Source: Streptomyces himalayensis subsp. himalayensis
Lineage (GTDB): Bacteria; Actinomycetota; Actinomycetes; Streptomycetales; Streptomycetaceae
NCBI RefSeq assembly: GCF_013778455.1
Contig: NZ_JACEHE010000034.1
Span: 1 to 64,000, forward strand
Length of the DNA: 64,000 nt
Direction: 5' to 3'
The notes under the pieces are model-generated. The model worked only from the letters and a program-made list of their open reading frames with translations, did not search any database and was not told the DNA's origin. Of this stretch, positions 1 through 8,471 are shown piece by piece (the stretch's first letter is position 1; every line of letters starts with the position of its first letter). Both the position numbers and the translations under genes were made by a program.

Positions 1-187
1 TCACGGCTACGCAGGGGAGTACGCGCGCCCGTTCGACCGGTTCTGGCCGGACGGCCCGACCGGCCGAGACGGCGCGCCGCAAGCTCGGCCGCATCGCCAT
101 CGCCAACTCCGACGCCACTCCCAACGCCTACACCGACACCGCCATCGACGAGCGCACCGGGCGGTCGGGGAACTCCTCGATTCGTAA
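1..187 (+). pseudogene. C-terminal remnant of a FAD-dependent oxidoreductase
   Basis: The first ~190 bases read as the end of a larger protein whose start lies outside the window. One frame gives HGYAGEYARPFDRFWPDGP and closes with HRAVGELLDS before TAA; the stretch between fits only in a neighbouring frame (RIAIANSDATPNAYTDTAID). Pieces of one protein alternating between frames indicate at least two frameshifts. The tail pattern resembles C-termini of amine-oxidase-like flavoproteins; that assignment is from memory of the family and is tentative. Confidence 0.35.
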
Positions 188-228
188 CCGGACCCGACCG
201 AACGAGGGGCGATCACTCCGCGCTGCTT

Positions 229-260
229 CTGACGGCGAGGGCCGCGGCCCTCGCCGTCAG
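229..260 (-). terminator. Perfect 32-bp palindrome at the methyltransferase stop codon
   Basis: Two 16-base arms (CTGACGGCGAGGGCCG and its complement) abut without a spacer, so the RNA would fold into a GC-rich hairpin. The right arm contains the stop codon of the reverse-strand methyltransferase gene. It probably terminates that transcript; there is no clear U tract, as is common in Streptomyces. It could equally end the forward pseudogene. Confidence 0.6.
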
Positions 261-1306
261 AGTGCGTTGCGCGTGAAGACGCGCGCGCCCTTCTCCACCG
301 GCTCGGGACGGCAGGACAGTTCGGGATAAGCGGCCAGCCACCGGTCGCTGAGGTCGCGCTCGGCGCGGCGGACGGTGTCGTCCAGGACGATGATCACGTC
401 GGGCGCGCAGTGCGGCAGGAGCGCCGGGACGGCCGGATAGCGGGCCTGCGGGGACGTGGCCCCGGGCGGCCCGTCCACGAAGACCAGGCCGATCTCCTTG
501 AGGTCGGCCACCGCCTTCAGGTCGTACCAGGGCTGGGCCGGGTCCTCGACGCTTCCTTCTTCTGGCACCCAGTCGGTCAGCGGGGCGTGCCTGACGTCGA
601 CGATGTCGTCGAGCCCATGCGCGGTGACCAGTTCGCGGGACAGCTCCGCGTAGCGCTCCTCGTGCTCCAGCGCGACCAGCCGCCCGCTGCCCACCTGCCG
701 CAGCGCGTAGCCGAGCCAGACACTGGAGGAGCCGCTGCCGCACTCCACCACCAGCTCCGGCCGACGCTCGTCGATGATGCGGACCAGCAGCCGCAGCACG
801 TCCGGCGAGGCAGCCCAGCCGCGCAGCGGCGGCATGAACGGCCCGGGTTTGAGGTAGTCCCGCAGCTCGGTCCAGGCGACCTGCTGCTCGTAGTCGGTGC
901 GGCCCTGCATGGTGACGGTGCGGATGACATCCCGGCTGAGCTTCGGCAGCGTCTCGTCGCGCAGCCGCGCGAGCTCCGCCGTCATCTCCTCAAACGACGC
1001 GCCGGTCCGGGCCTGGTGCTCCTCGAACGAAGCGCCGGTCCGAGCCTGGTGCTCCTCGACCGCCCGCACGGCCTCGCCCATGCGCCCCTCCAGCTCCCTG
1101 CTCAGCCGGTTCACCCGCCGCCCGAGCCTCCGCACCATGACCGCCACCGCGGCCACCGCCGCCCCGACGACCCCCATCGCGGCCAGCCCCAGCGCGGTGC
1201 CGGCCTCAAGCAGCCCCAGTCCCGCCAGCGCCCCCAGCACGAGGGCGCCGAGCGCCCCCGCCCCGACCACATAAAGCAGGAGCCGGGATCGCAGGAACGG
1301 CAGCAT
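257..1306 (-). CDS. Membrane-anchored class I SAM-dependent methyltransferase
   Basis: The 349-residue protein starts at an ATG preceded by GGAG (spacing about 6); longer in-frame readings upstream are low-complexity. Residues ~1-60 hold two hydrophobic helices (LLLYVVGAGALGALVLGALA, then a second Ala/Val-rich one). Residues ~60-130 are a charged coiled coil with an exact 11-residue tandem duplication (HQARTGASFEE twice). The C-terminal half is a Rossmann methyltransferase: motif I VVECGSGSSSVWLGYAL, an acidic ribose-binding segment ALEHEERYAEL, and IGLVFVDGPPG then VIIVLDDTVR. It resembles the Methyltransf_24 (TylF/cephalosporin-hydroxylase-like) group. The soluble domain probably faces the cytoplasm. 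The substrate cannot be read from the sequence; no partner gene is adjacent. Confidence 0.75.
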   Translation of the reverse strand: MLPFLRSRLLLYVVGAGALGALVLGALAGLGLLEAGTALGLAAMGVVGAAVAAVAVMVRRLGRRVNRLSRELEGRMGEAVRAVEEHQARTGASFEEHQARTGASFEEMTAELARLRDETLPKLSRDVIRTVTMQGRTDYEQQVAWTELRDYLKPGPFMPPLRGWAASPDVLRLLVRIIDERRPELVVECGSGSSSVWLGYALRQVGSGRLVALEHEERYAELSRELVTAHGLDDIVDVRHAPLTDWVPEEGSVEDPAQPWYDLKAVADLKEIGLVFVDGPPGATSPQARYPAVPALLPHCAPDVIIVLDDTVRRAERDLSDRWLAAYPELSCRPEPVEKGARVFTRNAL

Positions 1307-1680
1307 GAGATCTCCAGTGTGGTCAGGCCCATCCCCACGGGACGGCCGAGCGTCGGGGACCCTGCGTCGACGCCGCGGACACGGGCCACCGGGCGTTTCC
1401 GCCCTCCAGCGTGCGGCGCGGCGAGGCGGGTACGCGGCCGACAGTAGCCCACCGACGCGCCCCCTGAGCGGCCCAAAGACCCCGAAAACGCCTTCGCGGA
1501 GTAATTCCCCCGTGTTCACCCACCACTCACCGATCCCTCTCCGGCGATCCACCGCCGGGCCATCAGGGCGACACGCCGCCGTCCCCGTCCACCCGTCGCG
1601 GCCACGGGGGTGGACCGGGGCGGTATCATCCGCGCGAATGGCGTCGGCGGGCAGTCCGAGCCGCTAAGTTGGGGCGGGTC

Positions 1681-2190
1681 ATGCTCAACGATGGCGACGA
1701 AACGCCACACAAGGCCGCGGGCGCGGGACTGCCGGGGACGGCGCGGACGGCTCTCGCGGCGGCTCCGGGGACCGGACCGGTTGCGGCTCTACAGCTACCT
1801 CACCGCGCCGGAGCGTCGGACCTACCTGGCGATCATGCGGTCTTCACCTCCACGCTGCTGGCCGACCTCGGCGCCGGGGAAGTAGCCGCCGCCCTCGCCA
1901 CAGCCGAGGGGCGCGGCTAGATCGACGCGGGCGAGTCACGCCTGGAGACCGCCGTGGACCGGCTGGAGCAGCTGGCCCGAGGGGAACCTGGTTGCCGGGC
2001 GGCGCGAACTCGCCGCCAGCATCGCCGAGTTCACCCGCAGCCGCGTCCGCTACCAGGTCGGCGAGCTCGCTATGCGCGTGCAGGGCAACGTCCACGGCAT
2101 GCTCACCGTCGCCGAGGGCGCCCGCGAGGTCTCCCGCGAGCTGCTGCCCGCGATCGAGCAGGGACTCGCCGACATCCAGCGCTGCCCTTG
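1681..2190 (+). pseudogene. Decayed DUF2397 (TIGR02677) gene, Wadjet-type subunit remnant
   Basis: Fragments of one protein are split over two frames. MLNDGDETPHKAAGAG starts at 1681, the characteristic LRLYSYLTAPERRTYLAIMR follows one frame over, then VFTSTLLADLGAGEVAAALA returns to the first frame and hits a TAG at 1918. IDAGESRLETAVDRLEQLA continues and a last shift gives RRELAASIAEFTRSRVRYQV and EVSRELLPAIEQGLADIQR. The rest of the gene is lost where the insertion sequence begins at about 2190. DUF2397 genes normally stand beside DUF2398, DUF2399 and an SMC-like ATPase (a Wadjet-type anti-plasmid system). None of those partners is visible here, so this is a relic. Confidence 0.6.
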
Positions 2191-2212
2191 CCGAAAATGT
2201 CATCCGAGCAGG

Positions 2213-3311
2213 TTAGGCGGCATGTTCGTACTCGTGGAGGGTGCCGCCGAGGCGGTCGCGTCTGCGTATGTCGAGGCGGGCGATCTGCTCCGGAGCGGTG
2301 ATCGGCGTGGGCAGGGGGTTGAGGGGGCGTACGTTCGCGATGCCCTGGTGGGGTCGGTGGGAGTTGTAGAACTGTTCGAACTCGCGCAGAATGTGGAGGA
2401 GATGGCGCTGGTTCCAGATCAACGTCCTGTCCAGAAGCTCGCGTCGACAGGTCTGTATCCAGCGCTCCATGATGGAGTTCATCCTCGGCATCTGCACGCC
2501 GCTGAGTATGACCTCGATGCCGGCGTCGGCGAGGATGGCGTCGAAGAGGGGCGGGAAACTTCCCGTCCCGGTCCCGGATCATGAATCTGGCCCGACAATC
2601 GGCGTCCTCAAGGTCCATGACGAGGTTCTTCGCGGCCTGCGCCGCCCAGGAGGCGGTCGGGTGCGCAGTCGCGCCGAGGATGCGGATGCGCCGGGTGGCG
2701 TGCTCGATGACGACCAGCACGTACATGCGCGCCCCGGACAGGGTGACGGTTTCGAAGAAGTCGCAGGCGAGGAGGCCGTCGGCCTGGGAGCGCAGGAAGC
2801 CCGCCCAGGTGTTGGAGGTCCGTTCGGGTGCGGGGTCGATACCGGCCTGGTGCAAGATCTCCCACACCGTGGACGCGGCCACCTTCACCCCGAGGACGAG
2901 CAGTTCGCCATGTACTCTCCTGTAGCCCCAGGTGGGGTTCTCTGTCGCCAGTCGCAGCACCAGGGCCCGGATGGAGCGTATGGTCCGCGGCCTGCCGGGG
3001 CGCTTGGGGTGGGAGGCCGCAGCGTGGCGGCGTGCGATCAGGTCGCGGTGCCAGCGCAGCACCGTCTCGGGGCGCACCAGTAGCCGCATGCTGCGGAGAG
3101 CGTCGAGCGGCAGCCGATGGAGGAGAGCTGCCAGGAACGCCCGGTCGCTGGGGGTGAACCGGACTCGGTTCTTGCCGAGTTGGCGTTCCAGCACCGTGAT
3201 CTGGTGGCGCAAGGCGAGTATCTCGGCATCCTTCTCGCGGTCGCTCATCGGGAGCAATCGCAGGAGGGCGAGGGCATTCATGACGCCGAGGTAGGCCAGT
3301 TTCAGCAGCAC
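2213..3311 (-). pseudogene. Insertion sequence transposase (rve integrase-core type), frameshifted
   Basis: A single-ORF transposase: N-terminal helical region with HQITVLERQLGKNRVRFTP, a helix-turn-helix (VLRWHRDLIARRH), RPGRPRT linker, TWGYRRVHGELLVLG, then a DDE core: D in LLACDFFETVT, D in RFMIRDRDGKF, E in MERWIQTCRRELLDR, and the tail FYNSHRPHQGIANVRPLNPLP. After RDRDGKFPA, near 2550, an extra C in a CCC-GCCCC stretch shifts the frame, so the last 95 residues are read separately (2213-2497). Without the shift the protein would be about 365 aa. The element interrupts the DUF2397 remnant. Its first ~70 bases recur, diverged, at 31926-31992. Confidence 0.8.
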
Positions 3312-3514
3312 GGTCGATCATCATGCCGCCTTGATCCACAGGGCGGCCAGGGTGCTGACTTTGACACTTCGGGCGACGCGGTCGGCGCCCGGTGGCCGAG
3401 GCACACTGCCTCCCACCAGCGCGGATGAGTTTTCGGCAGGCGCAACCCCGCCAAACCAACAGGGATAGCCACCAGCGCCGAAGAGGACGATGGGCTTCGT
3501 CGGCCGCCGCCCTC

Positions 3515-4216
3515 TCAACAGGCAGGCTTACCCCTCTCAACCCGCAGACGCGCCCTTTGCATCGCGGCAAGCCGCCGCACCACACCGATACACAGCAACC
3601 CTGCGACGACATACAGCGCGGCCCCGGCCATCTCTGTTGACAGCGGGCCCCGGGAATTGGAGGGAAAGGCGAGAAGCTGCGCCGCCACGAAGAGCAGCCA
3701 CCACGACGTCAGCAGCACATCGCTGCGCTGCGGGCGATCGGGCGGAGAGCTGGCGGCCCAAATGTCATTGATGATCCGCTTGGGCAGGAAGAAGCAGGCG
3801 ACCGGCACCAGCCACGCGCCTGTGGTCCAGCCGCGTTTCATCCGGTGTCCGCCGGGCGCCAGCGCCTCAGCGTTCACGCGCATCTGCCACAGCCAGCGCA
3901 GGAAGACGATTCCGGTCAGTAGAAAGGCCAATAGCCTCATGCCGGTGAGGTTGCCAACCCATATCTCCCACTCAAAGGCGGCATACGAGCCGTCAGCCGC
4001 GTGGTAAAGGCGCAGCTGAGCGATGAGCAACCCGGCGTTCACCAGCACGCAGGCCCCGAGCGCGGTCACGACCACGGTCGTCATCGCCTTCGGTACGAAG
4101 AGCGGCTCGCGCGGCTCGGTCGATGGCGTGGGTGGGGAGATGGCGATGGCGTCGTCGTGACTCACAGAGCCGCAAACTACTGCCGCGCTCGGCATTCCGT
4201 CCAGCTTGGATGCCAT
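3515..4216 (-). CDS. DUF4328 family membrane protein
   Basis: The protein has four hydrophobic segments typical of DUF4328: MTTVVVTALGACVLVNAGLL, MRLLAFLLTGIVFLRWLWQM, a third around WWLLFVAAQLLAF, and AGAALYVVAGLLCIGVVRRL. Between helices 2 and 3 are the family signatures WLWQMRVNAEALAPGGHRMKRGW and LPKRIINDIW. Function is unknown; it is an integral membrane protein. The start is uncertain: ATGs at 4216, 4195 (preceded by GGACGGA) and 4084 (just before helix 1) are all in frame, and none has a clearly superior ribosome-binding site. The 384 bases upstream (4217-4600) hold no convincing gene. Confidence 0.7.
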   Translation of the reverse strand: MASKLDGMPSAAVVCGSVSHDDAIAISPPTPSTEPREPLFVPKAMTTVVVTALGACVLVNAGLLIAQLRLYHAADGSYAAFEWEIWVGNLTGMRLLAFLLTGIVFLRWLWQMRVNAEALAPGGHRMKRGWTTGAWLVPVACFFLPKRIINDIWAASSPPDRPQRSDVLLTSWWLLFVAAQLLAFPSNSRGPLSTEMAGAALYVVAGLLCIGVVRRLAAMQRARLRVERGKPAC

Positions 4217-4644
4217 CCCTGGTCGCAGGTCCGCTCGGCCGTACAGACGGGTGCCGGTGACGGTTATGGCCTGCTCTTTGCCATAGTGTGTCCGGGTCGC
4301 GGAAAAGGAACGCGCCGCCGTGCTTGGGCGGACAGCCGCTAGGCAGGCCCCACGCCGCCCGCCGCAGAGTCCCAGGGCAGGGCGAAACTTCACGGACCCT
4401 CGCCCGGCTTCGAGACCGGGTGCCGGTAGCCATGTCCGGCGAGCCTTCGACCTGTGTGCCGTCGCTGCGTGGGATGCGGGTCGGCGGTCTGTGCCGGCGC
4501 CCCCACACCAGGAAACACCAGAGCGGTATACAGCAGACCGGCGCGGCCGCGCGCGGCCAGCTGCCCGCATCCCGGCTGCCCGAGGCGAGCTGACCGTTCC
4601 TCAATCCCCAGGGGCTGACCGTGGCCGCTCCCTTGGTGTGGTGG

Positions 4645-5025
4645 TCAGGTTGCCGAGGGCCAAGAGCGAAGCACTGTGGCGATCTTGGCAGCGGTGCAGG
4701 CGGGGTCTAGGAGCAGGTCGCGCAGGGCAATGGCGTCGTCGTGGCTGGGCTTGACGGGGATTCCGGAGGCTTCCAGGTACATGACGCCGGTTGCGGCGGC
4801 TACGGCGAGGTTGGACCGCTCCAGCCACCGGCAGCGGCCGAGGGTGTGCACCAGGGCGGCAGCCCGCGCGTAGGGACCGTCGTAGAGGGGTTGCTGCAGG
4901 AGTTCGGCTTTGTGGCGGGCGACGGCAGCTACCGGGACGCCGTAGTCGTCAGGGGCAGGGTCCCCCGCCCCTGCGATCTCAGCTACCTGCAGGATCCAGG
5001 GGACGTCGATGTGCAGGTTCATCAC
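4645..5025 (-). CDS. Fic/Doc-like toxin with a degenerate active-site motif
   Basis: This 126-residue protein is the downstream member of a two-gene unit whose start overlaps the antitoxin stop by four bases (ATGA, 5022-5025). It aligns by eye with death-on-curing (Doc) proteins: an N-terminal helix with DVPWILQVAEIAG, a central helix PYARAAALVHTLGRCRWLE and a helical tail ending DDAIALRDLLLDPAC. The canonical Fic motif H-P-F-x-D-G-N-K-R is not present; the equivalent region reads HTLGRCRWLERSNLAVAAAT, retaining the His but not the Gly-Asn-Lys-Arg core. It may be inactive as an AMP- or phosphotransferase, or a divergent streptomycete subfamily. Confidence 0.65.
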   Translation of the reverse strand: MMNLHIDVPWILQVAEIAGAGDPAPDDYGVPVAAVARHKAELLQQPLYDGPYARAAALVHTLGRCRWLERSNLAVAAATGVMYLEASGIPVKPSHDDAIALRDLLLDPACTAAKIATVLRSWPSAT

Positions 5026-5261
5026 GCGGCACGCGCTCCCGGAGCGGGGCGTTGGGTGTCTTCGGCTTCGTCGAAGACGTGCTGGTGCTCGTCGAGGAAG
5101 CGCCGGGCGGCGTCGAGACCGCGGGCACGTAGACCGCTGACGTCGTCGCGGATCAGCTGGGCAATGTAGTCCCCGATGGAGAGCCTGAGTTCCTCTGCCC
5201 GCGCTTTCGCGAGTCCTGCGAGCTCCGTGTCGACCCGGGCACCCAGTTGCGTCTTAGCCAT
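5022..5261 (-). CDS. Antitoxin, ribbon-helix-helix (Arc-like) type
   Basis: A 79-residue protein begins MAKTQLGARVDTELAGLAKA, the usual start of a ribbon-helix-helix DNA-binding antitoxin: a short beta strand (TQLGARVD), then helices ELAGLAKARAEELRL and SIGDYIAQLIRDDVSG. The Ala/Arg/Glu-rich C-terminus (FLDEHQHVFDEAEDT) is the probable toxin-binding tail. It precedes and overlaps the Fic/Doc-like gene, the usual antitoxin-first order. A perfect 16-bp palindrome lies 8 bases upstream of the start codon, as expected for autorepression. Confidence 0.75.
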   Translation of the reverse strand: MAKTQLGARVDTELAGLAKARAEELRLSIGDYIAQLIRDDVSGLRARGLDAARRFLDEHQHVFDEAEDTQRPAPGARAA

Positions 5262-5269
5262 AGGCGTAT

Positions 5270-5285
5270 GGTAACAGCTGTTACC
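5270..5285 (-). promoter_or_regulatory. Palindromic operator of the toxin-antitoxin operon
   Basis: GGTAACAGCTGTTACC is a perfect 16-bp inverted repeat 8 bases before the antitoxin ATG. Its position between promoter and start and the ribbon-helix-helix nature of the first gene product suggest the site of autorepression. No second copy was noticed nearby. Confidence 0.6.
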
Positions 5286-5334
5286 AGGACGGGCTAGGTG
5301 GAGCCGTCAGAGAACCGCAGTGCGCCGGAGCTGG

Positions 5335-5731
5335 TCAGCTAGTCATCTCGAGGCGGCTTCCTGGCCGGTACGCCCGGACGATCAGCCCAGCCTCGGCGGC
5401 CCGCGCGCACAGCGCGCGGGCGAGCGCCGGATCCGCGACGAATCCGGCAACGAACGCCCGTTGCCGCCAGGGCAGTTCATGGTGCTCGGCGAGTTCGCCC
5501 GGCTGGGAACATTCCGTGAGGAACCCCGCGTCGTTGGCGGCCGCGAGGATCGCGTCTCCGGATCCGGGCCGTAATGCCCGTTGAGGTGCCACAGCAGGCT
5601 CCTGCGCAGCCAGCGGGCGTCAGGACGGCGACATCCTCTAACGTGCGCGCCGCCTGCCCGGCCCGGACCTCGGTACGGCGCCTGCGACGGGCGCCCCGCC
5701 ACCGGGCCAGCAGCCCCCGCCGCTCCCCCAC
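5335..5731 (-). pseudogene. Decayed DUF6919-like gene
   Basis: Three reverse-strand frames each carry part of one protein: AARTLEDVAVLT near the start, ARWLRRSLLWHLNGHYGPDP in the next frame, and GDAILAAANDAGFLTECSQP with QRAFVAGFVADPALARALCA and AGLIVRAYRPGSR in the third. The order (domain start, WLxGxxxxxPGYGPDP-like stretch, LAAANxAGFxTxxSQPG, FVxDPAL) is that of DUF6919 proteins of Streptomyces, whose function is unknown. At least two frameshifts separate the pieces, so no full product is expected. The tail ends at TGA at 5335. Confidence 0.5.
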
Positions 5732-5859
5732 AGCCGCGAGGACAGGGGTGGGCCTGCTGCCCTCCGTCGCCGGGCGCCCCGCGACGACGGAGGGCCGTGG
5801 CTCTTCGCGGCACCTCCCTCGCCACCGCTCACCGCGGAGCTCCCCTCACCGCCGTTCAT

Positions 5860-6955
5860 CGCGAAGCCTCTCTCGTCAGGCCGCGCCGAGCCGGACCCGC
5901 GCCAGTCCCGGCTCGGCGCGGCGCGCGCCCGTGGTGGCGGCGGCCCTGAGCCGCTGGACGGCCGGACCTTCCGAGCCGATGCGCTCGCCGGCCCGCGACG
6001 CCGCCGGGGCCGCGGTGCCCGCTTCTCCGCCGCGCCGCCCCGCCGCCTGGCCCGCGGCCGGAGGCCGCTGATGAGCACCAGCGCGGATGGCCACGGCGAG
6101 CGCGCCGAGCCCGAACAGCACGGGCTGCCACGTGACGACGGTCGCGTTGGTGATGTAGGCCGGTACGACCACCAGTCCCACCGCGGCGGCCACCGGAGCC
6201 GCCGAGCGCAGGCCGGAGCAGAGCACCAGGATCGCCAGCCAGGTCAGCGAGGCGTACGACGTGAACGGCCACGCTGGCCGCGGACTGCCCCTGGGAGGCG
6301 TGGAGGGCTCCGGCGATCCCGGCGACGAACGCCGAGATGGCGAAGACGGTGACCCTGGTGACGTTCACGCCGAGCCCGAGCCCGAGCGTGGACAGCATGG
6401 TCGGCGAGTCGGCCATGGCCCACAACAACCGTCCAAGGCGGCTCCGGCCGATGGCTGCGACCATCAGTGATCCGGCGACGGCGGCGGCGAGCAGCACGTA
6501 GTAGAAGGCGGTGTCGCCGGCGAGCAGGGCGGGCCGAGTCGCGGGCAGCGTGCCGGTCGCCCCGAACATCCACGTCGAGCCGTAGACGACCTTCTCGAGC
6601 AGTAGCCCGATACCGAAGGTGGCCAGGGCCAGATACAGCCCGGAGAGCCGGATCGCGGGTACGGCCACCAGCACACCGACCGGCACCGCGACCGCGCCCG
6701 CCAGCACCACCGCGACCGGCCATGGCAGACCCGCCCCCACCGCGAGGTGCGAGAAGGTCGAGGCGCCCACCGCGACCAGGGCGGCATGGGCCAGCGACAC
6801 CTGACCGGAGGTGCGTACCAGCAGGTGCAGCGAGGAGGAGACCAGCACGCAACCAACGCCGTCGAGTACACCGGCAGTTTGGTGCCGGCCAGGAACGGGA
6901 CCGCCGCCGCTGCAACGGCGGCGACCGCCACCACACGCGCGGCGGTACGGGACAT
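5860..6955 (-). pseudogene. Branched-chain amino-acid-type ABC permease (LivM-like), frameshifted
   Basis: The start MSRTAARVVAVAAVAAAAVP and first membrane helix lie in one frame, then an abrupt shift near 6850 brings HLLVRTSGQVSLAHAALVAV, the hallmark G-x-x-S-L-(G/A)-H region of LivM/LivH permeases. This second frame continues through RLSGLYLALATFGIGLLLEK (the LivM 'YxALxTLAF' region) and MLSTLGLGLGVNVTRVTVFA, then is broken again near 6250. The final helices (LRSAAPVAAAVGLVVVPAYI) are in a third frame. Ten or so hydrophobic segments are recognisable. Neither ATPase nor binding protein lies beside it, consistent with a relic. Confidence 0.65.
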
Positions 6956-7045
6956 CAGCGGTGGCGACGGCGGCGCGGAGCGGTGTTCACCGACCTCGAG
7001 TAGTCTGCCGCGGCCCGCAAGGAGCAGCACAGCGAACAGGACCAG

Positions 7046-7272
7046 GAATCCTGTCCCGCCTGTACGAGAAGGGCATCGTCGACCGTCACCGGCAGGGGCG
7101 CGGCTATGCGTACTTCCCCGTCCAGGACGCCCCCGGCCTCACCGCCCGCCGCATGCACAGCGAGCTCGACCGGGACGCCGACCGCGAGACGGTCCTGGCC
7201 CGCTTCGTCGCGCAGCTCAGCTCCGACGACGAGCGGCTCCTGCGGGAGCTCCTGGAATCGGGTGAGCAATGA
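7046..7272 (+). pseudogene. 5'-truncated BlaI/CopY-type repressor
   Basis: From about 7046 the frame reads ILSRLYEKGIVDRHRQGRGY then YFPVQDAPGLTARRMHSELD and ends LSSDDERLLRELLESGEQ. This is the second half of a BlaI-family winged-helix repressor: recognition helix/wing followed by dimerisation helices. The N-terminal half of the DNA-binding domain is absent; upstream sequence in this frame is arginine-rich and not BlaI-like. Its stop overlaps the ATG of the M56-like peptidase (ATGA), the standard BlaI-BlaR1-type gene order in actinobacteria. Confidence 0.65.
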
Positions 7273-8198
7273 CCGCTCTGCTGCTGGTCCCCTTGCTCCT
7301 GCCCTTCGCGGTGCAGCCGCTGGCCGGGCGCGCGCTCGACCGCCTCGGCCCCGTCGCCGCGCTGTGGGCACTGACCCTCACCGCGATCGTGCTGGCCGGA
7401 GCCTCCGTGTCCGCGCTCGGGGCGCTGGTCCTGACGGGCTTGCTAAAGCTGCCCCTCTTTGCCGCGCTCGGCGAGCTCGTCCGGCCCCTGCCTACGCCGT
7501 CGGACCTCCTCGTCCTGCCCGCGGCCGCGGCGGCCACCGGCGTACTCACCGTCAGCGTCCTGACGATTCTGCGATCGGCCCTGTGTCAGCTCCGTGCCTT
7601 CCGCTCGGCCCGCGTGCAGGCCGAGCGCAGTCCCACCGCAGGAGACCTGTGCGTCATCGACTCGCCCCATCCGGATGCGTACGCCCTGCCGGGCCGGCCG
7701 AACCGCATCGTCGTCACCACAGCGATGCTCCGGACGCTCGGCCCGGCTGAGAGAGAAGCGCTGTTCGCCCATGAACGGGCCCACAACGCCGGCAGCCACC
7801 ACCGCTTCCTCGTCGCCGCAGAACTGGCGGAACACTGCCACCCCGGCCTGCGTCGTGTCCGCGGCGCCATCCAGCTCGCCGCGGAAAGAGCCGCCGACGA
7901 GGCCGCTGCCGCCGCCGTCGGCGATCGGCACCTGACCGCGCGTGCCATCGCCCGCGCCGCTCTCGCGGCCCAGGCCTGGCGCTCCACCCGGCCCGACTTC
8001 GCCTCCGCGGCGACCACCGGCCCGGTCCCTCAGCGGGTCGCGGCCCTCCTTGCGTCGCCGGAGGCCCGTCCGCGCACCGCCTCCTGGATCGCCCTGCTCC
8101 TCGCCGCCTGCACGGCCGTCTCGGCCTGCGCCGCGGTGACCGGCGTGATCACCTTCCACCACGAAGTCGAGGTCGCCCAGGGCGAGGCCCCACGCTGA
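7269..8198 (+). CDS. M56/M48-type membrane zinc metallopeptidase
   Basis: The 309-residue protein has membrane helices at residues ~1-20, 30-55, 80-100 and near the C-terminus (ASWIALLLAACTAVSACAAV). The cytoplasmic segment carries the zinc-protease motif HERAH (in LFAHERAHNAGSHHRFLVAA) and the third-ligand region ERAADEAAAAAVGD. This is the actinobacterial BlaR1-like M56 family, usually paired with a BlaI-type repressor that it cleaves or whose regulon it serves. Here the paired repressor is truncated, so the peptidase may be orphaned. Translation is coupled to the upstream remnant by an ATGA overlap. Confidence 0.8.
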   Translation: MTALLLVPLLLPFAVQPLAGRALDRLGPVAALWALTLTAIVLAGASVSALGALVLTGLLKLPLFAALGELVRPLPTPSDLLVLPAAAAATGVLTVSVLTILRSALCQLRAFRSARVQAERSPTAGDLCVIDSPHPDAYALPGRPNRIVVTTAMLRTLGPAEREALFAHERAHNAGSHHRFLVAAELAEHCHPGLRRVRGAIQLAAERAADEAAAAAVGDRHLTARAIARAALAAQAWRSTRPDFASAATTGPVPQRVAALLASPEARPRTASWIALLLAACTAVSACAAVTGVITFHHEVEVAQGEAPR

Positions 8199-8371
8199 CC
8201 GCCCCGAGCACGAAGCGAAAGGCGGTCCGAAGCGGTCCCCAGCCGTGTGCTTCGACACGGCGCACAGGCGTAGGTCAGTCCCGTCGACTGGTGCGGGATC
8301 TGCGCTCATCGGCGATCATGACGAGCCACCCGTGGTCGGCGAGGCGGCGCTTCAAGCAGCGCTCGAAAACC

Positions 8372-8409
8372 GAGGTGCGACGGGACGACTGACTGTCCCG
8401 TCGCACCTC
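8372..8409. terminator. Bidirectional terminator hairpin
   Basis: A 15-bp perfect stem (GAGGTGCGACGGGAC pairing with its complement at 8395-8409) closes an 8-base loop (GACTGACT). It lies between the convergent M56 peptidase gene and the subtilase gene, so it can end both transcripts. Confidence 0.75.
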
Positions 8410-8471
8410 CGATAACTGCCTCCGGCTCCGACTCCGACTGGCGTGCTCAACAGCGGTCGAGGACCCGCCGA

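Noticed and set aside
999..1059. Possible CRISPR-like direct repeats
   Set aside because: Only two contiguous units in frame within a coiled coil, without spacers; an intragenic duplication.
3312..3514. Reverse-strand piece ending VSTLAALWIKAA
   Set aside because: Too short and not attributable; probably flanking DNA of the insertion sequence.
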